Positions 26,072 through 35,525 of a stretch of 42,297 bases of DNA are shown piece by piece; position 1 is the stretch's first letter, and each line of letters opens with the position of its first letter. The DNA lies in assembly GCA_903839535.1 (NCBI GenBank), contig CAIMCT010000116.1, positions 1 to 42,297 of the forward strand, written 5' to 3'. Below the pieces are notes generated by a model. It ran no database searches. It had not been told where the DNA came from and was given only the letters and a program-made list of their open reading frames with translations. The position numbers and the translations under genes were made by a program. The DNA comes from an uncultured Desulfobacteraceae bacterium (lineage in GTDB: Bacteria; Desulfobacterota; Desulfobacteria; Desulfobacterales; Desulfatirhabdiaceae).

Positions 26072-29000
26072 ATGAAGCAAAAACTGAAATATTTCCTTTG
26101 TGTCTTTTTGTTGGGTATTGCCGCTAACATTGCAGCAGATGAGCCGGCAATGGAACAAAAATCTCTGAACGGGCCACCTGCCAGAAGCAGTGACACGTTG
26201 GTGATTGCGTTAAGAAAAGATTTGCCCCCGATGTCTTTTCTCAACGTTGAAGGTCAACCAGTGGGGTTATTCGTGGATATGTGGAAACTTTGGTCTGAAA
26301 AAACCGGACACAAAATCAACTTTCGTATTACGGACTGGCAAGATACGGTTGATTCCCTAAAAAGGGGTGATGCGGATATACACGGCGCAATCTATTACTC
26401 TGAAGATCGAAGTGAATGGATGGCCTTTTCACAGCCCGTTTATGAATTCAGTCTTTGTTTTTTCTTCTCAAAAAAACATGGAGAAGTTCTGAAAATCAGC
26501 CAACTTGATGAACAAAAAATCGGGGTTATAGGTGGCAGCTATCAGGAAGAGAAATTGCAAAAACACTACCCTGGCATTGAAATTGTTCCGTTTACAGCCA
26601 TTAAAGATATGATCCATTCGGCGCGCGAAGGAGAAATTCGGGCATTTATAAGCACACCGGCGACAATAACAGTGGTGCTCGCCCAGTTGGGGTTCACTGG
26701 CGAATTTGAGTCTAATGATGAAAAACTTTTCGCAAGAAAGCTTCATGCCAGCGTACTTAAAGATAACCATGAACTGCTATTCCTTGTGGACAAGGGCTTA
26801 GACCTCATATCCAATAGAGAACTTGCTGAAATTGAACGACACTGGGTGCTGGACCCGGATAAACGATACTACAGGGCCCCCTCCTATTCCTCTCTTGAGG
26901 GAGGAATAGTGGATGTGACCCGGTTGACTGCTGCGGAAGAAGCCTGGCTAAAAGCACATAAGACCGTAAAAATCACTATTCCTGCTGTGTTTCCGCCGCT
27001 AATGTTTCCTGATGAAACCAAGGGTATTCAAGGAATGGTACCGGATTATCTAAATCTTTTCAGCAAGCGAACCGGCATTGATTTTGAGGCGGTTCATGCT
27101 CAGTTGTCCGAATTGCCGGAATTGATACAAACCCGCCGGACCGATATGTTCCCCGCGTACATGAGCCTTGAGCCCAATCGGTTCATGGGGCTGACCGATT
27201 CCTGCTTTACACTGTCCTGGGTGATCGTCAACCGGATGGACGCACCGTTTTTAAGAGATGTAAAAGACCTCGCGGGGATGAAGGTCTCCATGGTCGAGAA
27301 CATACCCATTTATGAACAACTGAAGAAAGATTATCCGAACATTAATATTTATCCTGTCGAGAATCCTAACGATGCAATGAAGTCAGTCTCAATTGGAAAC
27401 ACGGATGCTGTTGTCGGATCATTCATTGTTGCCGGATACGCGATGCAGAAATATCAATTCCCCAATCTTAAAATCGCCGGGCATGCAGAATACAAGGATT
27501 TTTTGTTCAAATTCGCAGTTCGTAACGATTGGCCAGAACTGGTCAGTATTTTAAACAAGGTCATTGCTTCCATAACCCCTCCGGAACACGATCAAATCTT
27601 TCACAAATGGATGCCCGTCCGTTATGAACAGGCTGCTGACTGGCGAACTGTTATAAAATGGACTCTTTGGGTCGGAGGGGTACTTGGAATGATCTCTGGC
27701 CTGGTGCTATTCTGGAACAGAAAACTGGCAAAAGAGATACTTCAACGTAGCAAAGTGGAAATCGCCCTGCGGGAGAGTGAGTCACGTTTTCGAGTGTTGT
27801 TCGAACAGGCGACGGTAGGGGTAGCCCAGATTGATTTCAACACCGGTCGCTTTGTCCATATCAATCAAAAATACTGTGATATTATTGGCTATACACGCGA
27901 AGAGATGGAACATATCGCTTTCCAGACCATTACACACCCGGAAGACTTGCCTATTGATCTCGCCAACAGAGAGCGACTCATAGCCGGTGAAATTGCAGAG
28001 GTAACCACGAAAAAACGCTATTTCAGCAAGGATGGTGTCATAGTGTGGGTGAATCTCACTATTTCTCCAATGTGGGCGCCCGGTGCGCAACCTGACTATT
28101 ATATCGCTATTGCACAAAACATCAGCGAACTCAAACATATCGAGGATGCACAATCATTCCTGCTGCAAGCTATTTACACTGGCGGAGAGTTCTTCGAATC
28201 GCTGGCGCGATACCTCGCTGAAAGCCTGGGGATGGACTATGTGTGTATAGATCGGCTGAAAGGGGACCACCTGGCCGCTCGAACGGTTGCAGTCTTTTTT
28301 GACGGGAAGTTTGAGGATAACGTGGAATATACCCTGAAAGAAACCCCTTGTGGTGATGTGGTGGGGAAGGCGATTTGTTCCTTTCCCAGCGATGTACGCC
28401 ATAAGTTTCCACGGGATGTAGTACTCCAGGAGATGATAGCCGAGAGCTATGTTGGCACCACCCTCTGGAGTTCCCTGGGGCAGCCGATTGGCCTGATCGC
28501 TGTCATCGGTCGCCAACCCATGATGGACTCCCGCCTGCGCATGGTGGAATTGGTAATGAAACTGGTGGCTGTGCGTGCAGCCGGTGAACTGGAACGCCTG
28601 GATGTGGAGGAATCGCTGCGGACATCGCTGGCGGAGAAAGAGGTGCTGCTGAAGGAAGTCCATCACCGGGTCAAAAACAACCTGGCCGCCATCATGGGGC
28701 TGCTGGATCTGCAAGGACAGTCGATAGTTGACGAGCCAGCCAGAGCCGCCATGGCGGAACTGAGCAACAGGATCAGGTCCATGTCGCTGATACATGAGCA
28801 GCTCTATCAGTCCGAGAACTTTTCCAGGATTGATTTTCAGGATTACCTTGATGCGTTGGTAAATCATCTGCATTTGTCCTACCATCGCGCTGGAAACATC
28901 CACGTTAGCGTAGCCGCGAAGGGTGTCAAGATGGGTCTTGACAATGCAGTCCCATGCGGGCTGCTTATAACCGAGCTGGTGACCAATGCTTTCAAGTACG

Positions 29001-29254
29001 CATTCCCGGCAGGCCGGCTCTGTCCTGGGGCTGGAGGGTGTGAAATCGTCGTCTCTGCGGAAAAGGACGGCGCCACATACACGCTGACAGTAGCGGACAA
29101 CGGCGTGGGACTGCCCGCAGGTCTGGACTGGACGAAAACTAAGACTCTGGGCCTGCTGCTGGTCAAGATGCTGGGGGAACACCAGCTCCAGGGCAGGATC
29201 GAACTGGATTGCACCAGCGGAACTAAGTTCCGGCTTCGGTTTAAAAATAAATGA
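26072..29254 (+). CDS. Sensor histidine kinase with two solute-binding domains, PAS, GAF and HisKA_2/HATPase
   Basis: 1060 residues from ATG 26072, which has AGGAGG nine bases upstream and starts the signal peptide (MKQKLKYFLCVFLLGIAANIAA). The open frame runs back to 25829 only through the inverted relic, so the longer start is rejected. Two periplasmic SBP_bac_3-like modules (about 40-262 and 290-520) are followed by TM 529-548, PAS (about 568-690; RFRVLFEQATVGVAQID), a GAF-like domain (about 698-840), HisKA_2 with His864-His865 in KEVHHRVKNNLAAIMG, and HATPase to the end. It is EvgS/BvgS-like in sensing but of the HWE/HisKA_2 kinase type. The response regulator at 29341 is the likely partner. 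The ligand is probably an amino acid or similar small solute (inference). Confidence 0.87.
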   Translation: MKQKLKYFLCVFLLGIAANIAADEPAMEQKSLNGPPARSSDTLVIALRKDLPPMSFLNVEGQPVGLFVDMWKLWSEKTGHKINFRITDWQDTVDSLKRGDADIHGAIYYSEDRSEWMAFSQPVYEFSLCFFFSKKHGEVLKISQLDEQKIGVIGGSYQEEKLQKHYPGIEIVPFTAIKDMIHSAREGEIRAFISTPATITVVLAQLGFTGEFESNDEKLFARKLHASVLKDNHELLFLVDKGLDLISNRELAEIERHWVLDPDKRYYRAPSYSSLEGGIVDVTRLTAAEEAWLKAHKTVKITIPAVFPPLMFPDETKGIQGMVPDYLNLFSKRTGIDFEAVHAQLSELPELIQTRRTDMFPAYMSLEPNRFMGLTDSCFTLSWVIVNRMDAPFLRDVKDLAGMKVSMVENIPIYEQLKKDYPNINIYPVENPNDAMKSVSIGNTDAVVGSFIVAGYAMQKYQFPNLKIAGHAEYKDFLFKFAVRNDWPELVSILNKVIASITPPEHDQIFHKWMPVRYEQAADWRTVIKWTLWVGGVLGMISGLVLFWNRKLAKEILQRSKVEIALRESESRFRVLFEQATVGVAQIDFNTGRFVHINQKYCDIIGYTREEMEHIAFQTITHPEDLPIDLANRERLIAGEIAEVTTKKRYFSKDGVIVWVNLTISPMWAPGAQPDYYIAIAQNISELKHIEDAQSFLLQAIYTGGEFFESLARYLAESLGMDYVCIDRLKGDHLAARTVAVFFDGKFEDNVEYTLKETPCGDVVGKAICSFPSDVRHKFPRDVVLQEMIAESYVGTTLWSSLGQPIGLIAVIGRQPMMDSRLRMVELVMKLVAVRAAGELERLDVEESLRTSLAEKEVLLKEVHHRVKNNLAAIMGLLDLQGQSIVDEPARAAMAELSNRIRSMSLIHEQLYQSENFSRIDFQDYLDALVNHLHLSYHRAGNIHVSVAAKGVKMGLDNAVPCGLLITELVTNAFKYAFPAGRLCPGAGGCEIVVSAEKDGATYTLTVADNGVGLPAGLDWTKTKTLGLLLVKMLGEHQLQGRIELDCTSGTKFRLRFKNK

Positions 29255-29340
29255 TGAATGATAAAATAGATAATTATGAGCGATGAGAGACAAACAAAAA
29301 AGTGAGGAATTCATCCTTCATAATTCCAATAGGTGCGTTC

Positions 29341-29790
29341 ATGGAACAAAAAACCGTTTTAATTGTTGAAGACGATGGCATTCTTGCCGTACAACTGCGC
29401 GATATGCTGGTCGGCCTGGGCTACAACGTACCGAAGCCGGTAGCCACGGGGGCGGCGGCGATTGCCGCCGTGGCCGCTGAACGTCCCAATCTAATATTAC
29501 CAGATCTAATATTAATGGACATCCAACTGGCCGGGAAAATGGATGGCATCACAGCAGCCGAGCATATCCGTTCTGCTGCTGATGTGCCCATCATTTTCCT
29601 GACCGGCTACTCCCAGTATCCCCTACTCCAACGGGCCAAGCTTGTCGCACCTTACGGCTACCTGATCAAGCCTGTGTCATCGCGGGAATTGGCGGCTACT
29701 ATCGAGATGGCGTTTTACCGGCACAGCCTTGATCTGCAACTCATGGAACACAAGGTGGCTCTGCAAAAGGCCAACAATGAATTGGAGTGA
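29341..29790 (+). CDS. Response regulator receiver, truncated from a receiver-GAF protein
   Basis: 149 residues from ATG 29341 (a GTG at 29302 is possible; only a weak Shine-Dalgarno sequence is present). Receiver motifs: VEDDG (acidic pocket), LILMDIQL (acceptor Asp), FLTGYS, and LIKPVSS with Lys. Two in-frame 15-base tandem copies (29485-29499 and 29500-29514) make PNLILPDLILMD where the family has PDLILMD, lengthening the strand before the acceptor Asp. A TGA at 29788-29790 ends the frame, yet the same frame continues with RMQDRTVDLISANENL, a typical coiled-coil linker, so the original product was longer. It pairs with the kinase just upstream. Confidence 0.8.
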   Translation: MEQKTVLIVEDDGILAVQLRDMLVGLGYNVPKPVATGAAAIAAVAAERPNLILPDLILMDIQLAGKMDGITAAEHIRSAADVPIIFLTGYSQYPLLQRAKLVAPYGYLIKPVSSRELAATIEMAFYRHSLDLQLMEHKVALQKANNELE

Positions 29791-29793
29791 CGG

Positions 29794-30366
29794 ATGCAGG
29801 ATCGCACTGTCGATTTGATCTCGGCAAACGAGAACTTGCGCATAGAAATGGAAGATCGCATACGGGCTGAAGCTGCTTTGCAGAAAAGCAACAAGATGCT
29901 GCAAACCTTGAGTGTTGTGCAGTCCCATCATATTTCAGGCATTGATGTGACAGAATTGTTTAACATGGTACTGGACGATTTCATAGTGCTGACTGACAGC
30001 AAATTCGGGTTTATTGGTGAAATCATGCATACCCCAGCAGGGGACAATTATCTAACAACTTTTGCCATTACAAACATCGCCTGGAACAACGAAACGCGAA
30101 AGTTCTACGAAAAAGAATTGTTGAAAGGACTTGAGTTTCACAATCTAAAGACTCTCTTCGGCGCTGTCCTGAAGACCGGAAAGGCCGTTATCACCAATGA
30201 TCCAGCCGCTGATCCACGGCGAGGCGGCCTTCCCGAAGGACACCCTCCTCTCAGTGCATTTCTCGGCCTGCCGATTCACCACGGCAAGGAACTGGTGGGG
30301 ATGGTGGGTCTGGCAAATCGTCCAGGTGGGTTTGACGACAAGCTTACATTTTCTTTCATCCAATGA
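29794..30366 (+). pseudogene. Detached coiled-coil/GAF module of the response regulator
   Basis: In the same frame as 29341-29790 and separated by one stop codon. It encodes a coiled coil (ENLRIEMEDRIRAEAALQKS), then a GAF domain from about residue 45 (FNMVLDDFIVLTDSKFGFIG, GLPIHHGKELVGMVGLANRP). The GAF is cut at LTFSFIQ, short of its last helix, exactly where sequence of the minus-strand toxin-like gene begins, so the original 3' half (probably a kinase domain) has been deleted. An internal ATG at 29794 could start it, but no Shine-Dalgarno sequence is visible. Confidence 0.75.
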
Positions 30367-30731
30367 ATAAAACCAAAAAATGTCATGTTTTCTGTCAATT
30401 CAATAGTCGTCTTGTCATTAAGATGGAGATGCGGTATATATCTTCCCGCATACTCGCTGCCTATTTTACCATATTTGAGTCGAATTGCACGCGGATCAGA
30501 AGCATTGTCAAAGCCAGCTTCAACTCGATTTTTTTTCAAAATATAATATCTATATTTTCTTATTTCTTCGCTGAGAAGCTCGGTTATAAAAACCTTATAC
30601 ACACCGTAGTTCCCATGTATCTGTAGAATCGTTCTTTCAGGCGTAGCATCCGTAGTATATTCGACATCATCAAAAGTAGAATGAGCTAAAATTATGACAT
30701 TAGCAAAATATTCCGAAGTTTTTTCGACCAA
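30340..30731 (-). CDS. DUF6516/TumE-like putative toxin, 3' end replaced
   Basis: The frame from TTG 30731 runs to 30276 (151 residues), but the true family part seems to end near HWMKEN at about 30340-30360; the rest is antisense to the GAF relic. Recognisable features are YFANVIILAHSTFDDVEY, KYRYYILKKNRVEAGFDN(A) and IPHLHLNDKT, which match the Y-x-YHY...RYDNA...HHxH layout of DUF6516 (TumE-like) proteins. The family Arg-Tyr-Asp is Gly-Phe-Asp here. No ATG fits, so TTG is used. It overlaps the antitoxin-like gene by about 40 bases, typical of a coupled toxin-antitoxin pair. Family assignment is by motif memory, moderate. The stop actually used is at 30276. Confidence 0.55.
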
Positions 30732-31078
30732 TCATCAATTCCTTTATAACAAAATTCCCATTCAGCCAATTCATTTTCCCACATTTTATTAACATTTTCT
30801 TCTATATTAATCACAAATTCATCACTTTCTGAAATATTTTGAGAAAATGATTGGTAATCACATTCATATTTTGCCTCAAATAAAAGTTCTTTTTTTCTCA
30901 ATTCGGCTATTTTTGATGTAATCAAATCAATCAGATATTTTTGTAAAGCTGTATCAACTGCGGACTGTAAATCTTTCCCGAATGAATATAGTACTTCAAT
31001 ATAGTTGTTTTTTATTACTGCGCTTGATGTGTCCATAATACCCAGTGTTTTCCTAATACTATTTTTAGAATGCGCCAA
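30692..31078 (-). CDS. Antitoxin-like partner of the DUF6516-type gene
   Basis: 128 residues, no signal peptide, strongly helical and acidic towards the end. The middle has ALQKYLIDLITSKIAELRKK, then FEAKYECDYQSFSQ and an acidic stretch ending NELAEWEFCYKGIDD. Small proteins with a FExKYGxxFxxF...D-x-x-EWE pattern commonly precede DUF6516 genes; that association is from memory. It is transcribed first and overlaps the toxin-like gene. A Shine-Dalgarno sequence is not evident. It lies 19 bases past the stop of the sigma54 regulator gene on the same strand, so it may be read through from that operon. Confidence 0.55.
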   Translation of the reverse strand: MAHSKNSIRKTLGIMDTSSAVIKNNYIEVLYSFGKDLQSAVDTALQKYLIDLITSKIAELRKKELLFEAKYECDYQSFSQNISESDEFVINIEENVNKMWENELAEWEFCYKGIDDWSKKLRNILLMS

Positions 31079-31097
31079 ATGTCAGAAGCCAGCGGAA

Positions 31098-32504
31098 TTA
31101 TTTTTTTATCGAAAGTTTGTCCAGCCGATACCGCAGGGACCGCAGGTTGATCTTGAGAAGCTCCGCCGCCCTGGCTTTATCACCTCTGGTGAGTTCCATG
31201 GCTTTTTCGACATAGCCTTTTTCGATTTCTTCAAGGATATTATCCAGAGAGACTCCGTTTTCAACATCTTCAAGATCGAATCGCTTGTTTTTGACACCCT
31301 CAATCCAGCGGCGCTTGTGTATCTGTTTGTGAAGGGAAATGGCCAGGCTTTCGGGCAGGATAATATTGGTATTGGAGAGCGCAACACTGCGTTCAATGAG
31401 ATTTTCAAGTTCACGAATATTTCCTGGAAAATCATATTTATTCAACAAATCAATGGCATAAGAAGACAGTTTTGTGATCCCCTTGCCCATTTCACGCGAA
31501 TATTTCTCCAGAAAATGATGGGCCAGCAGCCGGATGTCTTCTTTTCGCTCTCTGAGAGACGGCATGCGGATGCCAATAACATTCAGGCGGTAAAATAAAT
31601 CCTCCCTGAATCGTCCTGCAATCACTTCTTCTTCAAGAATTTTGTTGGTGGCGGTGATGATGCGAACATCTACATTGATGTCTTCGCCGGCGCCAACCGG
31701 CTTGAATGCTTTTTCCTGAACAACCCGCAGCAATTTAACCTGAAGGGATATGCTGAGTTCGCCGATTTCATCCAGAAAAATCGTTCCCTTGTTGGCTACT
31801 TCAAACAGGCCTTTTTTATCCTGGTTGGCACCGGTAAATGCGCCTTTTTTATAGCCCAGAAGTTCGCTTTCCACCAGGGTTTCCGGAATACCGCCGCAGT
31901 TGACCGCAACAAAGGGCTTATCGCTGCGGTTGCTTTCGGCGTGAATTGCCCTGGCAGCCAGTTCCTTTCCTGTACCACTTTCTCCGGTCAGCAAAATATT
32001 GGTGGTGGTTTTAGCTACCTGACGGATCATTTCATAGACAATCAGCATTTTAGGAGAATTGCCAATGATTTTTCCAAAATGAAGCGTCTTTTTCAGGGCG
32101 GAATCAAGGCTGAGCTTTTCATCTTCAACCGTCTTTAAGGTCAGAGCATTGGCAATGGTCTGCTTGAGTTCCTGGTTGTTAAAGGGCTTGGGAACAAAAT
32201 CAAATGCCCCGGCGTTCATGGATTCAACCGCTGTTTCTGTTGTGGTGTAGGCGGAAATCATGATCACCACGGTTTGGGGGTTGATTTTTTTTGCGGCTTT
32301 CAGGACTTCAAGGCCGGAAATGTCTCCGAGACGGATATCGCATATCAGAAGATCAAACGGGGTGCTTTCGATCATTGTGATGGCTTTGCGGCCGTTTTCA
32401 GCACAGGAAACCCGGTACCCCTCTTTGGTGAGCATGTACTCCAGCAGCTCTCGCATGCTGAGTTCATCATCTGCAATCAGGATGTGGGGAATGGCGTAAG
32501 GCAT
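31098..32504 (-). CDS. NtrC-family sigma54-dependent response regulator
   Basis: 468 residues. Receiver 1-120 with Asp56 in LLICDIRLGD and Lys in FVPKPF; AAA+ sigma54 interaction domain with Walker A GESGTGKE (near 174), GAFTGA (221-226) contacting sigma54, and Walker B GTIFLDEIGEL; Fis-type helix-turn-helix at the C-terminus (GDKARAAELLKINLRSLRYRLDKL). It activates sigma54 promoters upon phosphorylation. It has no adjacent kinase; PilR and ZraR-like proteins share this layout, so targets cannot be named. It starts 11 bases after the pyrC stop and is the last gene of the housekeeping run. Confidence 0.9.
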   Translation of the reverse strand: MPYAIPHILIADDELSMRELLEYMLTKEGYRVSCAENGRKAITMIESTPFDLLICDIRLGDISGLEVLKAAKKINPQTVVIMISAYTTTETAVESMNAGAFDFVPKPFNNQELKQTIANALTLKTVEDEKLSLDSALKKTLHFGKIIGNSPKMLIVYEMIRQVAKTTTNILLTGESGTGKELAARAIHAESNRSDKPFVAVNCGGIPETLVESELLGYKKGAFTGANQDKKGLFEVANKGTIFLDEIGELSISLQVKLLRVVQEKAFKPVGAGEDINVDVRIITATNKILEEEVIAGRFREDLFYRLNVIGIRMPSLRERKEDIRLLAHHFLEKYSREMGKGITKLSSYAIDLLNKYDFPGNIRELENLIERSVALSNTNIILPESLAISLHKQIHKRRWIEGVKNKRFDLEDVENGVSLDNILEEIEKGYVEKAMELTRGDKARAAELLKINLRSLRYRLDKLSIKK

Positions 32505-32515
32505 AATGTTGCGAC

Positions 32516-33832
32516 TCAGGTATTTAGCCTTTCATCAAATACAACGGTTCCGTTCACGATGGTTAGAACGGCTTTTCCTTTCAGCGCCCACCCGTCAAAG
32601 GGAGTATTGCGGCTGATGGATTTAAACCGACCGGCATCTACTGTCCATATTCTGTCCGGATCAATGACGGTAATATCAGCGGCTGCACCGATTTTCAGCC
32701 CGGACGACAAGCCCAGGATTCTGGCGGGTTGGGTGGACATTTTTTCAATGAGACCGGCCAGAGACAACACCCCGGATTCTACCAACTGCAGCCCCAACGC
32801 CAAAGATGTTTCAAGCCCAACAATGCCGTTGGCTGCCTGATCGAACTCAACATCCTTTTCAACCGGGGAATGCGGAGCGTGATCTGTGGCTATTACATCC
32901 AGAGTGCCATCACGAAGCCCTTCGCAAACAGCATCAACATCTTTTTGTGTGCGTAGCGGCGGGTTCATTTTGGCATGGGTGCTGTAATCCCGAACTGCAT
33001 CGTCGGTAAGGGTAAAATAGTGAGGGGCTGTTTCTGCTGTGACCGGAATGCCGTTTCGTTTGGCTTCCCGAATGGCTCGAACCGATTCCAGGGTACTGAC
33101 ATGCGCTATATGCAGCCTGGCACCGGTGAGTTCACAAAGTGCTATGTCCCTAAGAACCATAACGGTTTCAGCGGCATTGGGAATTCCAGGAAGGCCCATT
33201 CGGGTAGCAATGGTCCCCTCGTTCATGGCCCCGCCATGCGCCAGTTGCATATCTTCACAATGGGATATGACCGTAAGGCCCAGACCGTAGGCATATTCCA
33301 TTGCCCGCCGCATCATAAGACTGTTCATCACGGGTTTGCCGTCGTCTGTTACGGCTACCGCCCCTGCGTCTTTCAGCTCGCCGAATTCACTCAAGGACTT
33401 GCCTTCAAGGGATTTGCTGATGGCGCCGGCAGGATAGACCCGAACGCCGCAGGCTTCTGCAGCTTGAGATAAAATGAATCGGGTGATCTGGCCGTTGTCG
33501 TTCACCGGGCAGGTATTGGGCATAGTGCAGACAGCCGTAAAACCGCCAGCCGCTGCAGCCCGGCACCCGGTGGCGATGGTTTCCTTGTATTCCTGACCAG
33601 GTTCCCGGAAATGAACATGCATGTCAATGAGACCGGGGGTCAGGATGTGGCCATCTGCTTCATAAATCCAGACATCATTTCCGGATGGGATATTCAGAAC
33701 CCCTTCAGGCTGAATATCGGCAATTCGGCCATCCTGAATCAGGACATCCAGCAGACCACCCATCGGGCCACCCTTAGTGACATTTGGACATCCTGGATCA
33801 ATCACCCGTGCGCCCCTAATCAGAGTCCGCAT
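32516..33832 (-). CDS. pyrC: Dihydroorotase
   Basis: 438 residues from ATG 33832, which has GGGAGG eight bases upstream; the frame extends 38 codons further but only inside pyrB. It cyclises carbamoyl-aspartate to dihydroorotate in pyrimidine synthesis. Class I signatures: [11 protein letters not shown] with the metal HxH (72-74), [21 protein letters not shown], and ATDHAPH carrying the catalytic Asp. Its start overlaps the 3' end of pyrB by 17 bases. pyrBC coupling of this kind is common, and the enzyme may form a complex with PyrB. Confidence 0.93.
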   Translation of the reverse strand: MRTLIRGARVIDPGCPNVTKGGPMGGLLDVLIQDGRIADIQPEGVLNIPSGNDVWIYEADGHILTPGLIDMHVHFREPGQEYKETIATGCRAAAAGGFTAVCTMPNTCPVNDNGQITRFILSQAAEACGVRVYPAGAISKSLEGKSLSEFGELKDAGAVAVTDDGKPVMNSLMMRRAMEYAYGLGLTVISHCEDMQLAHGGAMNEGTIATRMGLPGIPNAAETVMVLRDIALCELTGARLHIAHVSTLESVRAIREAKRNGIPVTAETAPHYFTLTDDAVRDYSTHAKMNPPLRTQKDVDAVCEGLRDGTLDVIATDHAPHSPVEKDVEFDQAANGIVGLETSLALGLQLVESGVLSLAGLIEKMSTQPARILGLSSGLKIGAAADITVIDPDRIWTVDAGRFKSISRNTPFDGWALKGKAVLTIVNGTVVFDERLNT

Positions 33833-34757
33833 TTCGCGTTCCTCCCGTAACCAGATATAAAAGCGCCATACGCACGGCGACACCGTTGGTGACCTGATCA
33901 AGAATAATCGAATGCGGGCCGTCCGCCACATCCGGAGAGATTTCAAGTCCCCGGTTAATGGGTCCGGGATGCATGATCAAAACATCCGATTTGGCGGATT
34001 TTAGCTTTTCCCGATTCAGACCATAGCGTCTTGAATATTCCCGTTCGGATGGAAAAAAGAAGCCGGACTGGCGTTCTTTTTGAATTCGCAGCATCATGAT
34101 CACATCAGCGCCGTCAATAGCCTCTTTCATATCAAAGGTAACTGATACCCCGTAGGATTCAATTCCTTTGGGAATCAGAGTTGGCGGCGCACATAAGATG
34201 ACGCTGGCACCCATCTTGACAAACCCCTCGCAATCGGATCGAGCGACCCGGCTGTGCGCAATATCGCCAATGATGGCAATGCGAAGTCCGGCAAGACACC
34301 CCTTATGCTGACGAACCGTCAGCATGTCCAGAAGGGCCTGTGTGGGATGTGCATGCATGCCATCGCCGGCATTGATAATGGACGCGCTGACAGCCTTTGC
34401 CAGAATATGCGGAGCGCCGGCGGAAGGATGCCTCAACACGATGACATCCGGCTTCATGGCTTCAAGATTGCGGGCAGTATCCAGAAGGGTTTCCCCTTTG
34501 ACCATGCTGCTGGTGCTTCCGGAAAGGGAAATGCTGTCCGCGCTCAGCCGCTTGGCGGCAATATCAAATGAGGTGCGGGTTCGGGTGCTGGGTTCATAAA
34601 AAAACAGCACCACCGTTTTTCCCCGGAGTGTGGGAACTTTTTTTACCGGCCTTTCAGAAATTTCCTTCATCCTTTCGGCGGTGTCCAGGATCAGGGAAAT
34701 TTCATCAACGGACATAGATGTGATTTCCAGAATGTTTTTTTTTGAAAATTTAACCAT
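33816..34757 (-). CDS. pyrB: Aspartate carbamoyltransferase catalytic subunit
   Basis: 313 residues. It joins carbamoyl phosphate and aspartate, the first committed pyrimidine step. STRTRTSF (57-64) binds carbamoyl phosphate, SSMVKGET supplies the Lys loop, and [11 protein letters not shown] and MHPGPINRG are classical. No regulatory pyrI is present. It lies nine bases after lepB in the operon and overlaps pyrC. No PyrR or attenuator structure is seen in the short upstream gap. Confidence 0.95.
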   Translation of the reverse strand: MVKFSKKNILEITSMSVDEISLILDTAERMKEISERPVKKVPTLRGKTVVLFFYEPSTRTRTSFDIAAKRLSADSISLSGSTSSMVKGETLLDTARNLEAMKPDVIVLRHPSAGAPHILAKAVSASIINAGDGMHAHPTQALLDMLTVRQHKGCLAGLRIAIIGDIAHSRVARSDCEGFVKMGASVILCAPPTLIPKGIESYGVSVTFDMKEAIDGADVIMMLRIQKERQSGFFFPSEREYSRRYGLNREKLKSAKSDVLIMHPGPINRGLEISPDVADGPHSIILDQVTNGVAVRMALLYLVTGGTRNADSD

Positions 34758-34766
34758 AACTAACCG

Positions 34767-35441
34767 TTATTTTAAAATATTGCCCAGTCTTTCCCATCGA
34801 ATACATTTTAAAATTTTTCCCAGTTTTTCCCATTCAAAGACAAAATTATCCTTGTCCCAGGACCAGTAGATGATAAATGCCTTGCCTTTTACGGCTTTCA
34901 GGTTGACAAATCCCCAATAACGGCTGTCGTAGCTGTGATCGCGGTTGTCTCCCATCACAAACAGCGAATGCTCCGGAACGGTTTTGGGCCCAAAATTGTC
35001 TCTTGGCTGCATGTTTCCGGGAAAAACGTGCGGATCACTGTTGACAATAAAGGATCCCTGCTGAAGCGCACCATTGACCCATACCTGTTTGTTGCGAACT
35101 TCGACCACGTCGCCGGCGACACCAACCACCCGCTTGATGAAATCCTTATCCTTGTCTTCAGGGAATTCAAACACCACAATATCGCCGGTCGAAGGATTCC
35201 TTACGGGAATCAGGGTGGATTGAAGATACGGCAGTTTTACGCCATAGATGAATTTGTTAACCAGAATGTGGTCGCCGATTTGAAGGGTTTCCTTCATCGA
35301 GCCGGAAGGAATTTTGAACGCCTGAACAATAAACGTTCGAATAAACAGGGCAAGAATGATGGCGACCCCGATCGCCTCGACATTTTCGCGCAGGCGGCTT
35401 TTGGTCCGGATATCTTTGGAAGCAATGCTCGTAGATTTCAA
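34767..35441 (-). CDS. lepB: Signal peptidase I
   Basis: 224 residues; a membrane serine peptidase that removes signal peptides. One TM (about 24-40), catalytic Ser48 in IPSGSMKETL, catalytic Lys103 in DFIKRVVGVAGD, then VMGDNRDHSYDSRYWGFV. The C-terminal tail contains a near-duplicate, WEKLGKILK and WERLGNILK, encoded by a tandem repeat of roughly 30 bases. The start is TTG, with AAAGG about 12 bases upstream; no better in-frame ATG precedes the conserved region. It follows pgpA by 84 bases. Confidence 0.92.
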   Translation of the reverse strand: MKSTSIASKDIRTKSRLRENVEAIGVAIILALFIRTFIVQAFKIPSGSMKETLQIGDHILVNKFIYGVKLPYLQSTLIPVRNPSTGDIVVFEFPEDKDKDFIKRVVGVAGDVVEVRNKQVWVNGALQQGSFIVNSDPHVFPGNMQPRDNFGPKTVPEHSLFVMGDNRDHSYDSRYWGFVNLKAVKGKAFIIYWSWDKDNFVFEWEKLGKILKCIRWERLGNILK

Positions 35442-35525
35442 TTTGTAATGACTACCTTTTATATAAAGTGTGAAGAGTGAGGAGGTTGTTGTGAAAAAGA
35501 CTCCGTATCCTGAGAAAGAAGGCTT

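Noticed and set aside
28154-29314. 386-codon open frame antisense to the sensor kinase
   Set aside because: It lies wholly opposite conserved PAS-GAF-HisKA_2 coding sequence, shows no family motif, and reflects codon bias of the real gene.
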